Shown here in pieces: positions 34,361-44,900 of a stretch of DNA of 64,000 nucleotides. The translations under genes and the position numbers were made by a program. Numbering within the stretch: position 1 is the first letter of the stretch; the number at the start of each line of letters is the position of its first letter. This DNA is from Hymenobacter citatus. Its GTDB lineage: Bacteria; Bacteroidota; Bacteroidia; Cytophagales; Hymenobacteraceae. The stretch is taken from positions 310,001 through 374,000 of the forward strand of contig NZ_JACSCY010000003.1 of the NCBI RefSeq assembly GCF_014333615.1, in the 5' to 3' direction. The notes under the pieces were generated by a model. That model made no database searches and was not told the origin of the DNA. It worked only from the letters and a program-made list of their open reading frames with translations.

Positions 34361-34975
34361 ATGATTATGCGAAAGTATCGTCGGTTTTTATTGGATTGGC
34401 TCCCTTGGCTGGTGCTGGCAGCCGTGGTATTCATCCCGGCCTTGCGTGTGCCAGTGGTAGGCACGTTGCAGCGCGGGTTGCTGGCAACGGGCATTATGCG
34501 CCCTACTCTGCCCGAAACGCCAGCAGCTATATCGGCCCAACCTACTGCTGCTACAAACATCGCCGCCTACCCCGATGTGCCCCTGCTTACCCTCGACGGT
34601 CAGCCAACCAACCTGCGTGCCCTGCGCGGCAAAACGGTTTTTTTCAATATCTGGGCTACCTGGTGCCCGCCCTGCGTGGCGGAGCTGCCGGGTATTCAGG
34701 CGTTGTATGAGAAGGTAGACAAGCAAAAAGTGGCTTTTGTACTGGTGTCGTTTGACCGCAACCCGAAGAAGGCCCAGGCTTTCATTCGGCGTAAAGGCTA
34801 CACCGTACCGGTGTACTTTCCGGCCGCGCCGCTCCCGCCGGCCTTCGATTCGCAAGCCATTCCTACTACCCTTATTATCGGGCCAGATGGCCAGATCGTC
34901 ACTCGCCACGAGGGCATGGCCGACTACGATTCGCCCAAAGTAAAGGCGTATCTGGAAGGATTGGCTCAACCGTAG
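34361..34975 (+). CDS. TlpA-type membrane-anchored thiol-disulfide oxidoreductase
   Basis: A 204-residue protein with an N-terminal membrane anchor (LPWLVLAAVVFIPAL, about residues 14-28) and a periplasmic thioredoxin fold. The redox site is Cys102-Pro-Pro-Cys105 in IWATWCPPCVAELPG, and the cis-Pro loop is in IPTTLIIGPDGQI. TlpA/ResA-like proteins keep cysteines of exported proteins or cytochromes reduced. It starts 19 bp after the oxyR stop, so the two are likely co-transcribed. Confidence 0.9.
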   Translation: MIMRKYRRFLLDWLPWLVLAAVVFIPALRVPVVGTLQRGLLATGIMRPTLPETPAAISAQPTAATNIAAYPDVPLLTLDGQPTNLRALRGKTVFFNIWATWCPPCVAELPGIQALYEKVDKQKVAFVLVSFDRNPKKAQAFIRRKGYTVPVYFPAAPLPPAFDSQAIPTTLIIGPDGQIVTRHEGMADYDSPKVKAYLEGLAQP

Positions 34976-35058
34976 AGCCGCAGCGAAAATTGGCGCTTTC
35001 CGTTCCGTTGCCGTACACAAGCACAGCCGCTACGCTGGCGGCTGCTAATCGTTGCGCA

Positions 35059-35805
35059 ATGGCATCCTCCACATTTCCTACCCTCATTTACTTACATTAC
35101 TGGGCCGGCGCCGGCCATGCCTGGCAGGGTGTAGCCGATGCGCTCGGCCCCGACTACCCTTCCCTATCACCCAATCTGGGTGGCTTTGGTGGTGCACCTG
35201 CTCCGGCCGGCGGCTACTCCGTAGATGCCTACGCCGATTCGGTAGCAGCGTATATCGAAGAGAACCAGTTGGCGCACTATGTATTGGTGGGCCACAGCAT
35301 GGGCGGCAAGATTGCACTGGCGCTTGCAGCGCGGCAGCCAATAGGTTTAGTGGGCCTGGCGCTGCTTTCGCCTTCACCACCTACCGCCGAACCCATGACG
35401 GAGCAGGACCGCCAACAGAGTCTGAAAGCCTATGGCAAACCTGCTGAGGCGGAAAAAACCTTCCAAACCATCACGGCCCGGCCGCAGCCGCCTGCTATCA
35501 AAGAGCAGATTATCCAAGACAACCTCCGTAGCAACAAGGCGGCCTGGGATGCGTGGTTGCTGCACGGCAGCCGCGAAAACATTGCGGCCCGCATGTGCGA
35601 CGTGCAAGTGCCCTGCGCCATCTTGGCCGGCGACCAAGACCAGATCATGTCGCCCTCGGTGCACGGCCTGGAGACCCTACCCCTGCTACCCGAAAATACT
35701 CCCCTGGAAATCATTGGAGGGGCTGGCCACCTGCTACCCTACGACGCCCCCAAGGAAGTAGCCGCCCTACTGCGTGATTTCGTTTCGCGCCTACCTTTGC
35801 AGTAG
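35059..35805 (+). CDS. Alpha/beta hydrolase
   Basis: A 248-residue cytoplasmic hydrolase from the ATG at 35059; the open 23-residue upstream extension shows no protein-like features. The nucleophile elbow is GHSMGG with Ser80; the acid is likely in LAGDQDQIM and the His in GGAGHLLPYD, giving a full triad. The oxyanion HYWAG segment is near residue 13. Esterase or thioesterase activity is likely, but the substrate is not evident. It begins 83 bp after the TlpA gene on the same strand. Confidence 0.85.
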   Translation: MASSTFPTLIYLHYWAGAGHAWQGVADALGPDYPSLSPNLGGFGGAPAPAGGYSVDAYADSVAAYIEENQLAHYVLVGHSMGGKIALALAARQPIGLVGLALLSPSPPTAEPMTEQDRQQSLKAYGKPAEAEKTFQTITARPQPPAIKEQIIQDNLRSNKAAWDAWLLHGSRENIAARMCDVQVPCAILAGDQDQIMSPSVHGLETLPLLPENTPLEIIGGAGHLLPYDAPKEVAALLRDFVSRLPLQ

Positions 35806-35820
35806 ATGCCTTTAGCCGCC

Positions 35821-35915
35821 TGTCATGCTGAGCGGAGTCGAAGCATCTCGCGTGTTGATGAAAGATAGTATCCAACGTCAGCACGCGAGATGCTTCGACT
35901 CCGCTCAGCATGACA
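35821..35915. repeat. Inverted repeat (family 9, TGTCATGCTGAGCGGAGTCGAAG)
   Basis: 38-bp arms at 35821-35858 and 35878-35915 match at 37 of 38 positions; the spacer is only 19 bp. The arms contain the widely seen word TGTCATGCTGAGCGGAG. It lies between the hydrolase stop and the carbamoyltransferase gene, both on the plus strand. Confidence 0.92.
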
Positions 35916-35964
35916 CGTGCTTACGAAAACCAGCCCCCTCCCTACCCTTACATACACCTCCCTC

Positions 35965-36909
35965 ATGCAGAACTTCACCTCCTTCGCCGATGCGGGCGAC
36001 TACAAAGCCCTTCTTGCCAAAGCACTCGAAATCAAGCAGAACCCGTACGGCTATCAGCACATCGGAAAGAATAAAACCGTAGGCCTGATTTTCTTTAATC
36101 CCAGCCTGCGCACCCGCCTCAGCAGCGTGAAAGCTGCCTATAACCTGGGCGCACAAGCTTGGGTGCTGAACGCCGGCGCTGATTCGTGGACGCTGGAAAT
36201 GGCCGATGGGGCCGTAATGAACGGCGGCACGCAGGAGCACATCAAGGAAGCCATTGCCGTGATGAGCCAGTATTGCGACGTACTGGGTGTGCGCACCTTC
36301 CCTACCCTGAAGGACCGCGACGAAGACTACAATGAAGTGGTGTTTAAGAAGATCATGCAATACGCCACGGTGCCCGTAGTAAGCCTGGAAAGCGCCACGC
36401 TGCACCCGTTGCAGTCGTTTGCTGACCTGATTACGGTGGCCGAGCACAAGCAGAAAGAACGTGTGAAGGTAGTGCTCACCTGGGCGCCGCACGTGCGCGC
36501 CCTACCCCAGTGTGTACCCAATTCCTTCGCCGACTGGTTCTCAGAAGTGGATTGGGTAGACTTCGTGATTACTCACCCCGAGGGCTACGAGCTGGACCCC
36601 AAATTCACCAAAGGTGCCCGCATCGAATACGACCAGAAAAAAGCCCTGGAAGGTGCCGACTTCGTGCAGGCCAAAAACTGGAGCAGCTACCAGAACTACG
36701 GCCAGGTCCTCAGCAACGACCCTGCGTGGATGCTCACGCCCGAACACATGACCGGCACCAACAACGCCAAATTCCTGCACTGCCTACCCGTGCGCCGCAA
36801 CGTGGAAGTATCCGACGCCATCCTCGACTCGCCCAATTCCCTGGTAATCCAGGAAGCCGGCAACCGCGTCTTCTCCATGCAAACCGTACTGCACGAGTTG
36901 TTGAAGTAG
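35965..36909 (+). CDS. argF': N-acyl-L-ornithine carbamoyltransferase (argF' type)
   Basis: A 314-residue enzyme of arginine synthesis that transfers a carbamoyl group to N-acetyl- or N-succinyl-ornithine, used by Bacteroidota in place of ornithine carbamoyltransferase. The start at 35965 (MQNFTSFADAGDYKALLAKA) aligns without gaps to the Bacteroides N-succinyl enzyme as I recall it. Carbamoyl phosphate-binding FFNPSLRTR, HPLQSFADL and HCLPVRR are present. The residue that selects the acyl group (Glu in the N-acetyl enzyme, Pro90 in the N-succinyl enzyme) is Gln90 here, so the substrate form is open. No other arginine gene is nearby. Confidence 0.9.
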   Translation: MQNFTSFADAGDYKALLAKALEIKQNPYGYQHIGKNKTVGLIFFNPSLRTRLSSVKAAYNLGAQAWVLNAGADSWTLEMADGAVMNGGTQEHIKEAIAVMSQYCDVLGVRTFPTLKDRDEDYNEVVFKKIMQYATVPVVSLESATLHPLQSFADLITVAEHKQKERVKVVLTWAPHVRALPQCVPNSFADWFSEVDWVDFVITHPEGYELDPKFTKGARIEYDQKKALEGADFVQAKNWSSYQNYGQVLSNDPAWMLTPEHMTGTNNAKFLHCLPVRRNVEVSDAILDSPNSLVIQEAGNRVFSMQTVLHELLK

Positions 36910-37139
36910 TGAAATGGTGAGATGGTGAAATAGTGAGTGGTGAGTTTGTGAAGTGGTGAATTGAAAACGCGTGTCATCCTTTATCTGGCTTCCGCTTGCG
37001 AAGGACCTTATCACGCTGGCACGAGTCGTTGTTACGATTATCGTTCTGACGTAATAAGGTCCTTCGCAAGCGGACGCCAGATAAAGGATGATACGCGTTT
37101 TCAATTCACCACTTCACCATCTCACCATCTCACCACTTA
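36907..37139. repeat. Composite inverted repeat (family 2 outer words, unique inner arms)
   Basis: The inner arms 36953-37011 and 37054-37112 match at 57 of 59 positions in inverted orientation around a 42-bp spacer; they read GAAAACGCGTRTCATCC and onward. Outside them lie family 2 words (GTGAAATGGTGAGATGG and complements) on both sides, reaching the stop codon of the carbamoyltransferase on the left and that of the lipoprotein gene on the right. It is the longest and best matched stem in the window. Confidence 0.93.
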
Positions 37140-37667
37140 CAGCGGGTCGGCGGTTACTTTGAAGCGGGAGTCGGCGCGGATGGTGATATCGCGGGTAATG
37201 GCCTTGGCAATAGTAGCCTTGGTGGTGAGCGTGTAGCTTTCGGCTTTTATGTAGCTGTCGAGCTTGGCCTTGGTGGGCGTGAGCGTGATGCTCTGCACAC
37301 CGGTGGGGATATTGCTGAGTGAGGCCAGCAGAATCTGGTCGCTGCCGTTGCCGGTGCTGATATAGATTTCGATGCTACGCAGGAAATCGAAGTTTTCGCT
37401 GTTGGGGTCGGCAATGGTGAGGGCAAGCTTGTTGAGGCTTACATCTTTTACTAGGTCGGCGCGGGTATTATTGTTTTTGAACGTGGAGGCCGACTGCGTG
37501 GGCACTGCCACCGGCGACAACGGCGCTGCTATGCCTACCGGAAAGGAGGAAGCAATTTTAATGTTTTGGCTGTCTTCGATATAAAAGGTCAGGAGCTTGT
37601 CAATCTCCTTGCAGCCAACGATAAACAGCCCCAAAAACAGGGTAGCGAGTAGCAGGACTTTTTTCAT
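37137..37667 (-). CDS. Lipoprotein of unknown function
   Basis: A 176-residue protein with a type II signal peptide and lipobox (MKKVLLLATLFLGLFIVGC, Cys19). The mature part is a beta-rich region with IKIASSFPVGIAAPLSP near residue 36 and LNKLALTIADPNSENFDFL near 78, ending in a beta-strand rich tail. I do not recognise a family. It is convergent with the carbamoyltransferase, and the two stop codons are separated only by the composite inverted repeat. Confidence 0.7.
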   Translation of the reverse strand: MKKVLLLATLFLGLFIVGCKEIDKLLTFYIEDSQNIKIASSFPVGIAAPLSPVAVPTQSASTFKNNNTRADLVKDVSLNKLALTIADPNSENFDFLRSIEIYISTGNGSDQILLASLSNIPTGVQSITLTPTKAKLDSYIKAESYTLTTKATIAKAITRDITIRADSRFKVTADPL

Positions 37668-37739
37668 ATGAATTGAATTTTGTCCGGAACCTACGCAACC
37701 ACTACGCCAAACGGATTGTCGTTTCGCTACTTCGTCAAT

Positions 37740-38708
37740 TTATTTTGGGCACTCTTCCCGAGTCAGTTGCTCGTTGATGACGATGCCGGCCTTAGAGCCA
37801 TCAGCGGCGGCCATAATAGCCTGCTGCTGACCGGGCGTGAGGTCACCGGCAGCGTAGAGTCCGGCCACAGATGTCTGCTGCTTTTTATCTACCCACACCG
37901 CGCCTTTGCTGGTGAAGCGGCAGCCTAGCTGCTCGGCAAACGGCGCGCGCTGGTGCTGGGGCGCGTGCAAAAACAGCGCGTGGCATTCCAGCGGCTCGCC
38001 CTTCTCAAACTGCACACAGCGCAGCATGCCATCGGGTTTTCCTACCAGGCGGCGTACGGGTTCTTCGCGCACGGCAATGCCCTGCTGGCGCAGGCGTCGC
38101 CGAGCGTTGTCGGTGAGGTGGCCCGGCCCGTCGGTGCACACCGTGAGCTGGCTCGACCACCGGCTGACGAGCAGGGCCAGGCCCGTCACAGTCTTACCGC
38201 GGCCATAGATAGCCAGCGGTTGGTTGCGCACTTCCCAGCCGTGGCAGTAGGGACAGTGCAGCACGCCCCTACCCCAAAACTCGCGCATACCGTCTAGGGG
38301 CGGCAGTTCATCCTCCACGCCCGTTGCCAGTATCACTTTGCGCGCAGTGGCCACGGTGGTTCGGTCGGCCTCGGTGTCGGCCTCTACCCGAAAGTGGCCG
38401 TTTTCCTTCGTAATAGCCGTTACGCGCAGCTCGCGCACTTCTACCGACTCGTAGGGCGTAAGCTGACTGCGACCAATACGCAACAGCTCCTCGGGCGCTG
38501 TACAATCGCGGGTGAAATAGCCCTGCACGGCAGGCGAGGTAGCGTTGCGCGGCGCACCGGCATCACACACCAGCACGCGGCGCATGCTACGGCCCAGCAC
38601 CAGCGCGGCACTTAGGCCAGCGCTGCCAGCTCCCACAATAATAACATCGTAGTCGGTGGAGGCGAGCAGCTGGCGGGCGGGGCGTACGGTAGCAATGGTT
38701 GGCTTCAT
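37740..38708 (-). CDS. Thioredoxin-reductase-like NAD(P)/FAD oxidoreductase with CPYC site
   Basis: A 322-residue flavoprotein from the ATG at 38708. It has an FAD motif VIIVGAGSAGLSAALVLG at 22, a redox site Cys152-Pro-Tyr-Cys155 in GVLHCPYCHGWEV, an NAD(P) part after it (LAIYGRGKTVTGLALL), and a C-terminal FAD loop (VAGLYAAGDLTPGQQQAIMA). The fold is that of low-Mr thioredoxin reductase, but the arrangement CPYCHGWE and the altered GRGK nucleotide loop put it in the TrxR-like group whose partners and substrates are mostly unknown. It may serve the redox proteins encoded near by (inference). Confidence 0.85.
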   Translation of the reverse strand: MKPTIATVRPARQLLASTDYDVIIVGAGSAGLSAALVLGRSMRRVLVCDAGAPRNATSPAVQGYFTRDCTAPEELLRIGRSQLTPYESVEVRELRVTAITKENGHFRVEADTEADRTTVATARKVILATGVEDELPPLDGMREFWGRGVLHCPYCHGWEVRNQPLAIYGRGKTVTGLALLVSRWSSQLTVCTDGPGHLTDNARRRLRQQGIAVREEPVRRLVGKPDGMLRCVQFEKGEPLECHALFLHAPQHQRAPFAEQLGCRFTSKGAVWVDKKQQTSVAGLYAAGDLTPGQQQAIMAAADGSKAGIVINEQLTREECPK

Positions 38709-38890
38709 GAAACGAATAGAACAGCGGCGTAGCAATGCCTTATTTCCTGGAAAAACTCACGAAGAGCTACTCCCCGACAGCAAGAGCCTTGTACCGAAGT
38801 TCGGGGCAATTGGTTTTTTGAATCCATACGTGAACCCGAATCTTTATTTGCCGTTCCGGCACTTTCTCTCTACCCCAGACCATCGTCTAC

Positions 38891-38942
38891 CACCCATAAA
38901 CAAAAAGCCTCTCCAATTGGAGAGGCTTTTTGTTTATGGGTG
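38891..38942. terminator. 52-bp perfect palindrome terminator
   Basis: 26-bp arms with no spacer between them: CACCCATAAACAAAAAGCCT, then CTCCAA, meeting the exact complement at 38916/38917. On the minus strand the stem is followed by U-rich sequence downstream of the giant protein's stop (38964); it also works on the plus strand. Confidence 0.88.
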
Positions 38943-38963
38943 CGAAGCGTTTGCCGCAGGGGC

Positions 38964-41900
38964 CTATTGCTTCACCAAGCGCAGCACATGGCGTTCGTTG
39001 GTGCCTTGCACCAGCACAACGTACGTACCTACTGGCAGTTGCTGCACGTCCAGCGACGACTCCAGGCCACCGCTTACCGAGTAGCTAGCCACCGTACGGC
39101 CGGCCATATCTACCACGCTTACCTGGTAGCTGCCAGCTGCCAGACCGCGCAGGTCCAGCGTGGTGCGCGTGGTGGTTGGGTTGGGATACAAGGTAGGAGC
39201 TTGCGCCACTGCCTCACCCGCAAACACCACCGTACGTACCGGCGACAGCGACTCCGTGCCGTCCTGATCTACCTGGCGCAGGCGGTAGTATACCGTACCG
39301 GTGTGCGGCACTTTGGCATCTACCAAGCCATACACATGTGCCTGGCTGGTGCTGCCCTGTCCGGCTACCCGGCCTACCGCCGTGAAGGCAAAGCCATCGA
39401 AGGAGCGCTCTACTACAAAGTAGGCGTTGTTTTTCTCCGAGGCCGTGCTCCAGCTCAGCACTGCATTCTGCTGCACTGCCTGCACCGTGAAGGCTACCAG
39501 CTCAACCGGCAGCGGGTTCGTACCAATCTCGATGCTTTCCCGAACAGTGTTTGTACCACCATTCACATCCGTCGTGGTGATCTCTACTGAGTACGAGCCC
39601 GACCGCAGCTTGGTACGGTCTGACACGAACAGCTGGCCTGTGGCTGGGTTCAGGCTGATACCTACAGCTGCTAATTGATCAGCAGTCAGTGATGAAGAAC
39701 CAGCAATAACTGCATTGGTTCCCGTGGTAGCCAGGCCGTTGCTAGCATTTGCCAGCAGTGCGCCTGTCGTAGCGTCGTATACTGCGGTAGTAGTACCGGC
39801 TGTCACGTAACGCGCGCCGTTGGTGTCAACGATATACGTCAGCACATCGCCATTCTGGTAGGGGTTGCTAACACCACCTTTCTTTGGCGTGGCCAAGTAG
39901 GTTGAGTTGATATCGGACCCTACCTGAATCGTGTACTGCGCTACGTTTGAGGTAGCAGGTACCGTGGCATTGTCGATAGCCGTATAGCTGAAGGTAGCAT
40001 TCCCCACAAACCCGGTAGGTCCGGTGAAAGGCAGGAAGCGCAACTGGCTAGCCTGAGCGGCGGTCAGTACAGTTGCTGTCGTTACCGGCGTCACGCCATC
40101 GGCTAGGTACAACGTACCAGCTGCCGTGGCAGGCAGTTCCGTTATCCGGTAGCTGAGCGTGGTGTTGCCATCTGCATCGGCAGCAACCAGGGGCGAGATA
40201 AACAGGGCTGAGGTAGCCGTGTTGCCTTCTGGCGACTGCAAGCTGTTCACTACGTTGTAGGCCACCGGAGCACGGTTGGCAATCGTCGTCACGCTAGCCG
40301 AGTTGTTGTTCGGATTTGTGTCAACGTTCGAGGTTACAGCGCCAGCTACCGTTACCGACGTGGCCGTGGCCGGCGTCGTGAACGATACATAGTTAGTTAC
40401 GGCGGTTACCGTATTGGCCATGTCGGGCGCTAGTGAGGCAATAGCTGGGAAGGTAATGATGATGTTGTTACCCGACGTAGTAATAGTGCTACCGGCTGGG
40501 TACGTCAGATCTGTCACCGTGTTGGGTACCGTCACGGTCTGCACCACGTTGGTGGCAGGTGATGTACCCACATTAGAAGTCGTTACGGCATACGTCACCT
40601 TCGAGCCTGGAGCTGTCGAAACTGGACCGCTCACACTAGTGGTGGCATTCGCCTGCGACGTCACATTCACCGTAGCCGAAGCCGTGTTGTTTGCAAGCGC
40701 CCCGTCAGAAGTTGCGGAAGTAATAGCTGCTACGGCATTCACCTGACCCGAGGCCGGAGCCGTAAAGGTCACATTGTATGTACCAGGTACCGCAGCGCCA
40801 CTAGCAACCGATGCCACAGTGGGGAAGGTTACAATACCCGTGGTGGTGTTATATGTACCTGCACCAGCGTTTACGTTGCTCAAGCCTGGTATCAGCACAA
40901 TCTGGGGCACTACGTTGGTAGCCGTACCGGCACCATCATTTCTGAAGGTAGCTGTCAGCGTAGTGGGTGCACCAGCATTCCCCGTTGTAGTAGCTGGCGT
41001 GAACGATGCCACACGTAGGTCGGCGGCAGCAGTTGTGGCCGCCGCAGCCGTGGTTGCTACGCTGGCGTAATTGTTATCCAGGTTCGTGTCGTAGCTGGCT
41101 GTTGTCACGCGGGCTACTCCGTTCAGCTGGGCTGCATCTGGCATCACCACTACTACCTCGTTGGCAATAGCGCCGCCCTTGGGTAGCGTGCTTACCGTTG
41201 GGAAGGTTACCAGACCCGTCGTGTTATCATACGTACCCGTGCCGGAACCAGCCGGGAACGTTACGTTGGCTGCACCCAGCCCAGCCGGAAGTTGCAACGT
41301 AGGCGTTACTCCCGTAGCAGCGGCCGTACCGTTGTTGGTAGTACTCACTACGTAGAGTACCTGGTTGCCTACCACTGCCGAGGCCGGCGCTGTAGCGCTA
41401 ACCACTACATCCGCAGCGGGCGTCACCGTTGTCGTTACCATTGCCGTGTTGTTGGCAATAGCCGTCTCGTTGGTGCTAGTGCTCACCGAGGCCACGGCGC
41501 TGAAGCTGCTCATGCTGCTCGGTGCCGAGAACGTAATGGTATTAGTCTGGCTGAAGCCCATCGACACTGCCTCGGTGTAGCTGATCGTCAGGATACCCGT
41601 GGTAGAATTGTACACCGTCGAAGTAGCCGGTGCATTGTTCAGCATTACGTCGGTCAGGCCGGCGGGTAGCTGCACCCGTTCTACCACATTGCTGGCCGGA
41701 GCCGGGCCGTTATTGGCCGTGGTTACGGTATAAGTCAGCTTCTGGCCAGGCAGTGCCGAGGTAGGGCCAGCCAGGGTAGTAGCCACGTCAGCCAGCGGCG
41801 TCACGGTTACTTTGGTCTGGGCCAGGTTGTCGGAAGCCGTCAGCTCGGGGCTGGTAGTGGTTACGGTAGCCGTAGCCAGCACTGTACCTTGCTGCGGCGC

Positions 41901-44900
41901 AATGAAAGTCACATTGTACGTCTGGCTGGTACCTACTGCCAGGTTACCCGTCAATGCCGGGAACGTCAGCACGCCGGTGTTCGGGTTATAGGTACCACCG
42001 CCCTGGTTGGTGAAGGTCAGGCCAGTGGGGAGCGACACCGTTTGCTGTACGCCGGCGGCAGCAGCGGGACCAGCATTGCTGGCTACAATGGTCAAGCCAA
42101 TGCTACCACCGGGAGCTACGTTCGTGTTGTTTGCCGAAATGGTCGTGTACACGTTGGTAGCAGGGCCGGCACCAGCCGTTACGGCTACTGTTGGGCGAGC
42201 AGCTACACCGTTCAGCTGAGCAGTGTTGTTGTTCGTCCCTACCGTTGGTGAGTTTATATCACCAACGTTGCTGTTGCTGTTACCCGAGGTAACGGTAGCT
42301 ATTGGTGCTGCAAAGCTGCTGCTAGGCGCCACAAAGCTAATCGTATTCACCTGAGACTGACCAGGCGTTAGGACATCAATAGCCGGAAATGTTACCGTCG
42401 TGGCGTTAGAAGCTGAACTGAAGCTCACCGTACCACCATTAGAAGCATAGATACCCGTTACGTTACCCGAAAGCGTCACCGTCTGCACCACATTAATTGC
42501 CGGCGACACGGAGTTGGGGTTTGTGCTGGTGGCTACGTTGCTCGTTACCACGGTATAAGTCACCTCGTTACCGGCCGTTACGCTGGTCGGACCGCTGATG
42601 GCCGTCGTCGCATCAGAGCGGGGCGTTATGTTCGTGGTTACTACTACCGTGTTATCCTCTGTAATCGTTTCCGTGCCGCCGTTGCCACTGATGTTGGCCG
42701 TCACGGTCAGTGGGTTGTTGCCGGGAGCCGGAAAAGCCACGGCCGTTGTCACTGAGCCGTTGTTGGCAGCCAGGTTACCGATATTCAGCGTCAGCAGACC
42801 CGTCGTCTGGTTATATGAGCCAGTTGGGAAGGTGATGGTGCCATTGTTGAGCGTACCCGCGCTACCCCCTACCGTGAAGCCGGTAGTGGTGAGGCCTGCG
42901 GGTAGTTGTACGGTTTCTACCACGTTGGTAGCCGCTACCGAGCCAGGGTTGTTTGATGCGATGCTATAGGACACTGGCTCGCCAGCATTGGCTGAAGCAG
43001 GACCCGTAATAGTCGTAGCCAGGTTAAAGGTCGTCCCTTTAACTTCTACCGATATGTATGCCGTGTTCGAGTTGACACCCGAAGTATTGTTCACAGTATA
43101 CGGTACCGTAGCAATACCTGTGAAACCAGCGGCAGGCGTAAACCGCACCTGACCATTGCTCAGGAACTGGAACGTACCACCCGTCACCGTTACCGACGTC
43201 GTGCTGCCAGCGGCAAGACCGTTCAGGGCCACCGTGGTTGGATCGATGCTGTTCTGGTCATTGTTCGTCACCGTCAACGTCACGGCTGCGCCGGGCGTGG
43301 TGATGACGAAGTCGTTGACGGCAATTGGAGCGTTGATCAGCGGAGCATTACCCGAGAATTCAGACGTACCCTGGTTACCGTTGACGAGTGCCACTTGGGT
43401 GGCTGTAGCCGTCAGTCTAACTCCGTTAGCGGCTAGAGCAGTTTGCTGAGCAGCCGTCAGCGAGGAAAGTGGCACCGAGTAAGAGAAGCGGTTTTGGCCT
43501 GTTTCTGTGCCCTGGTAGAACCCGTTGATATTGGTGCTATAGGTGCCGGTAGTGGCATCCAGGTCGTTGGTACCTTCTGTGCGGGTAAATAAGTACGTCT
43601 GTCCCTGACCAAAATTGGTGTTACCAGCACCAGCCGATGTACCTACGTTGGCAATAAAGAATTCCAGGGTAGCACCGGGGCGTGAGAAACCTGTTAGGAC
43701 CAGGTTGCCATTGCGAATAGTAGCCGTAGTGATTACCGGCATGTTGGTGAGGCCGTTGCCGCCCGTATCACCGTCGCCATTGTCGTTCAACGTTACGTTG
43801 GTGGTAGCGCCGGTAGCGCCATTGGATGCAGCATCAGTCCCATTCAGCAAATCAATACCCAAACGCGTATTGGCGAAAATTGAGTTTTGAGAAATGGTCA
43901 CGTTGAGTGCAACCGATTCTACCAGCACCCCCGAGCCGTCGTTGCCGGTGATGATGTTATTGGAGATGACCGTTTGGTTGTTGCTGCTATACACGCGTAG
44001 ACCCGAACCCTCCCCTGCTGTGGTGTTATTCAGTGCCGTACGGCTGCGGGCAATGCCTTGACCATTGTTGGAGATGGTATTGCCTGTAATGGTATTGCCA
44101 CCCGTGTTGTCGTTAGCGAAAGAGTCGATACCATGGCCGCTATTGCCCGTAATCAGGTTGCCGGTTACATTGTTACCAGTGCTGGCTCCTTGCAGTTCCA
44201 GGCCGTCAAACACATATCCCTGGCCCCCGATAAACGTTTCAAGAGCATTGCCACGAATCTCGTTGTTGCTGATGGTATTGTTATTCGATCCGTTGCTGTT
44301 GTTACCCAACAGCCAGATACCCATACCACCGTTGTAGGCTATCAGGTTGTTTTGAATAGTACCATTGTCTGAGCCATTGCTGTTGATGCCCTGGTTGACG
44401 TTGCGCACGTTGTCGCCGGGGTCCGTAAAGCTTGTTGCCGATGCACCAATGATGTTCTGTTCAATCAGCATACCAGCAGTCGTAGCCGATGTGTTGATGC
44501 CGTTAGTGAAACCGTAGATGCTGAGGCCACGAACTGTTAGGTTGGCTGCATTAAGCTCCAGGCCGTTGAATGCCCGAGTGCCTACCAGTTGTACTTCAGG
44601 ACCATTCACTTGGTCCAGCGCAGTGGCGGCCGTTCCTACCGTACCCCCTGTGCCCAGCACCGCCGTGTTGGTATTCCCAACGTTTGTGGTCTGTGTAGTG
44701 CCATCGATGCTAGTAGCAGCATCCGTAATAGTTGGTAGAACTGCCGTAGGCCGTATAACAGCTACGTTATTGGTTAAGCCCGATACTAGACCTGCCCGCA
44801 GACCAGGCGTAGCTGAGCTATTCGGAATCATGAAAATGCTAGTTTCTGTGCCAGCCGTTTGGCCATTTTGCGCCAGATTAGCATTCGTCAGAGCGTTGGA

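Noticed and set aside
43850-44450. Short repeated words in the beta-helix region, considered as a CRISPR-like array
   Set aside because: The repeats are degenerate codons for Asn-rich beta-helix turns in a continuous reading frame; there is no exact repeat and no cas gene.
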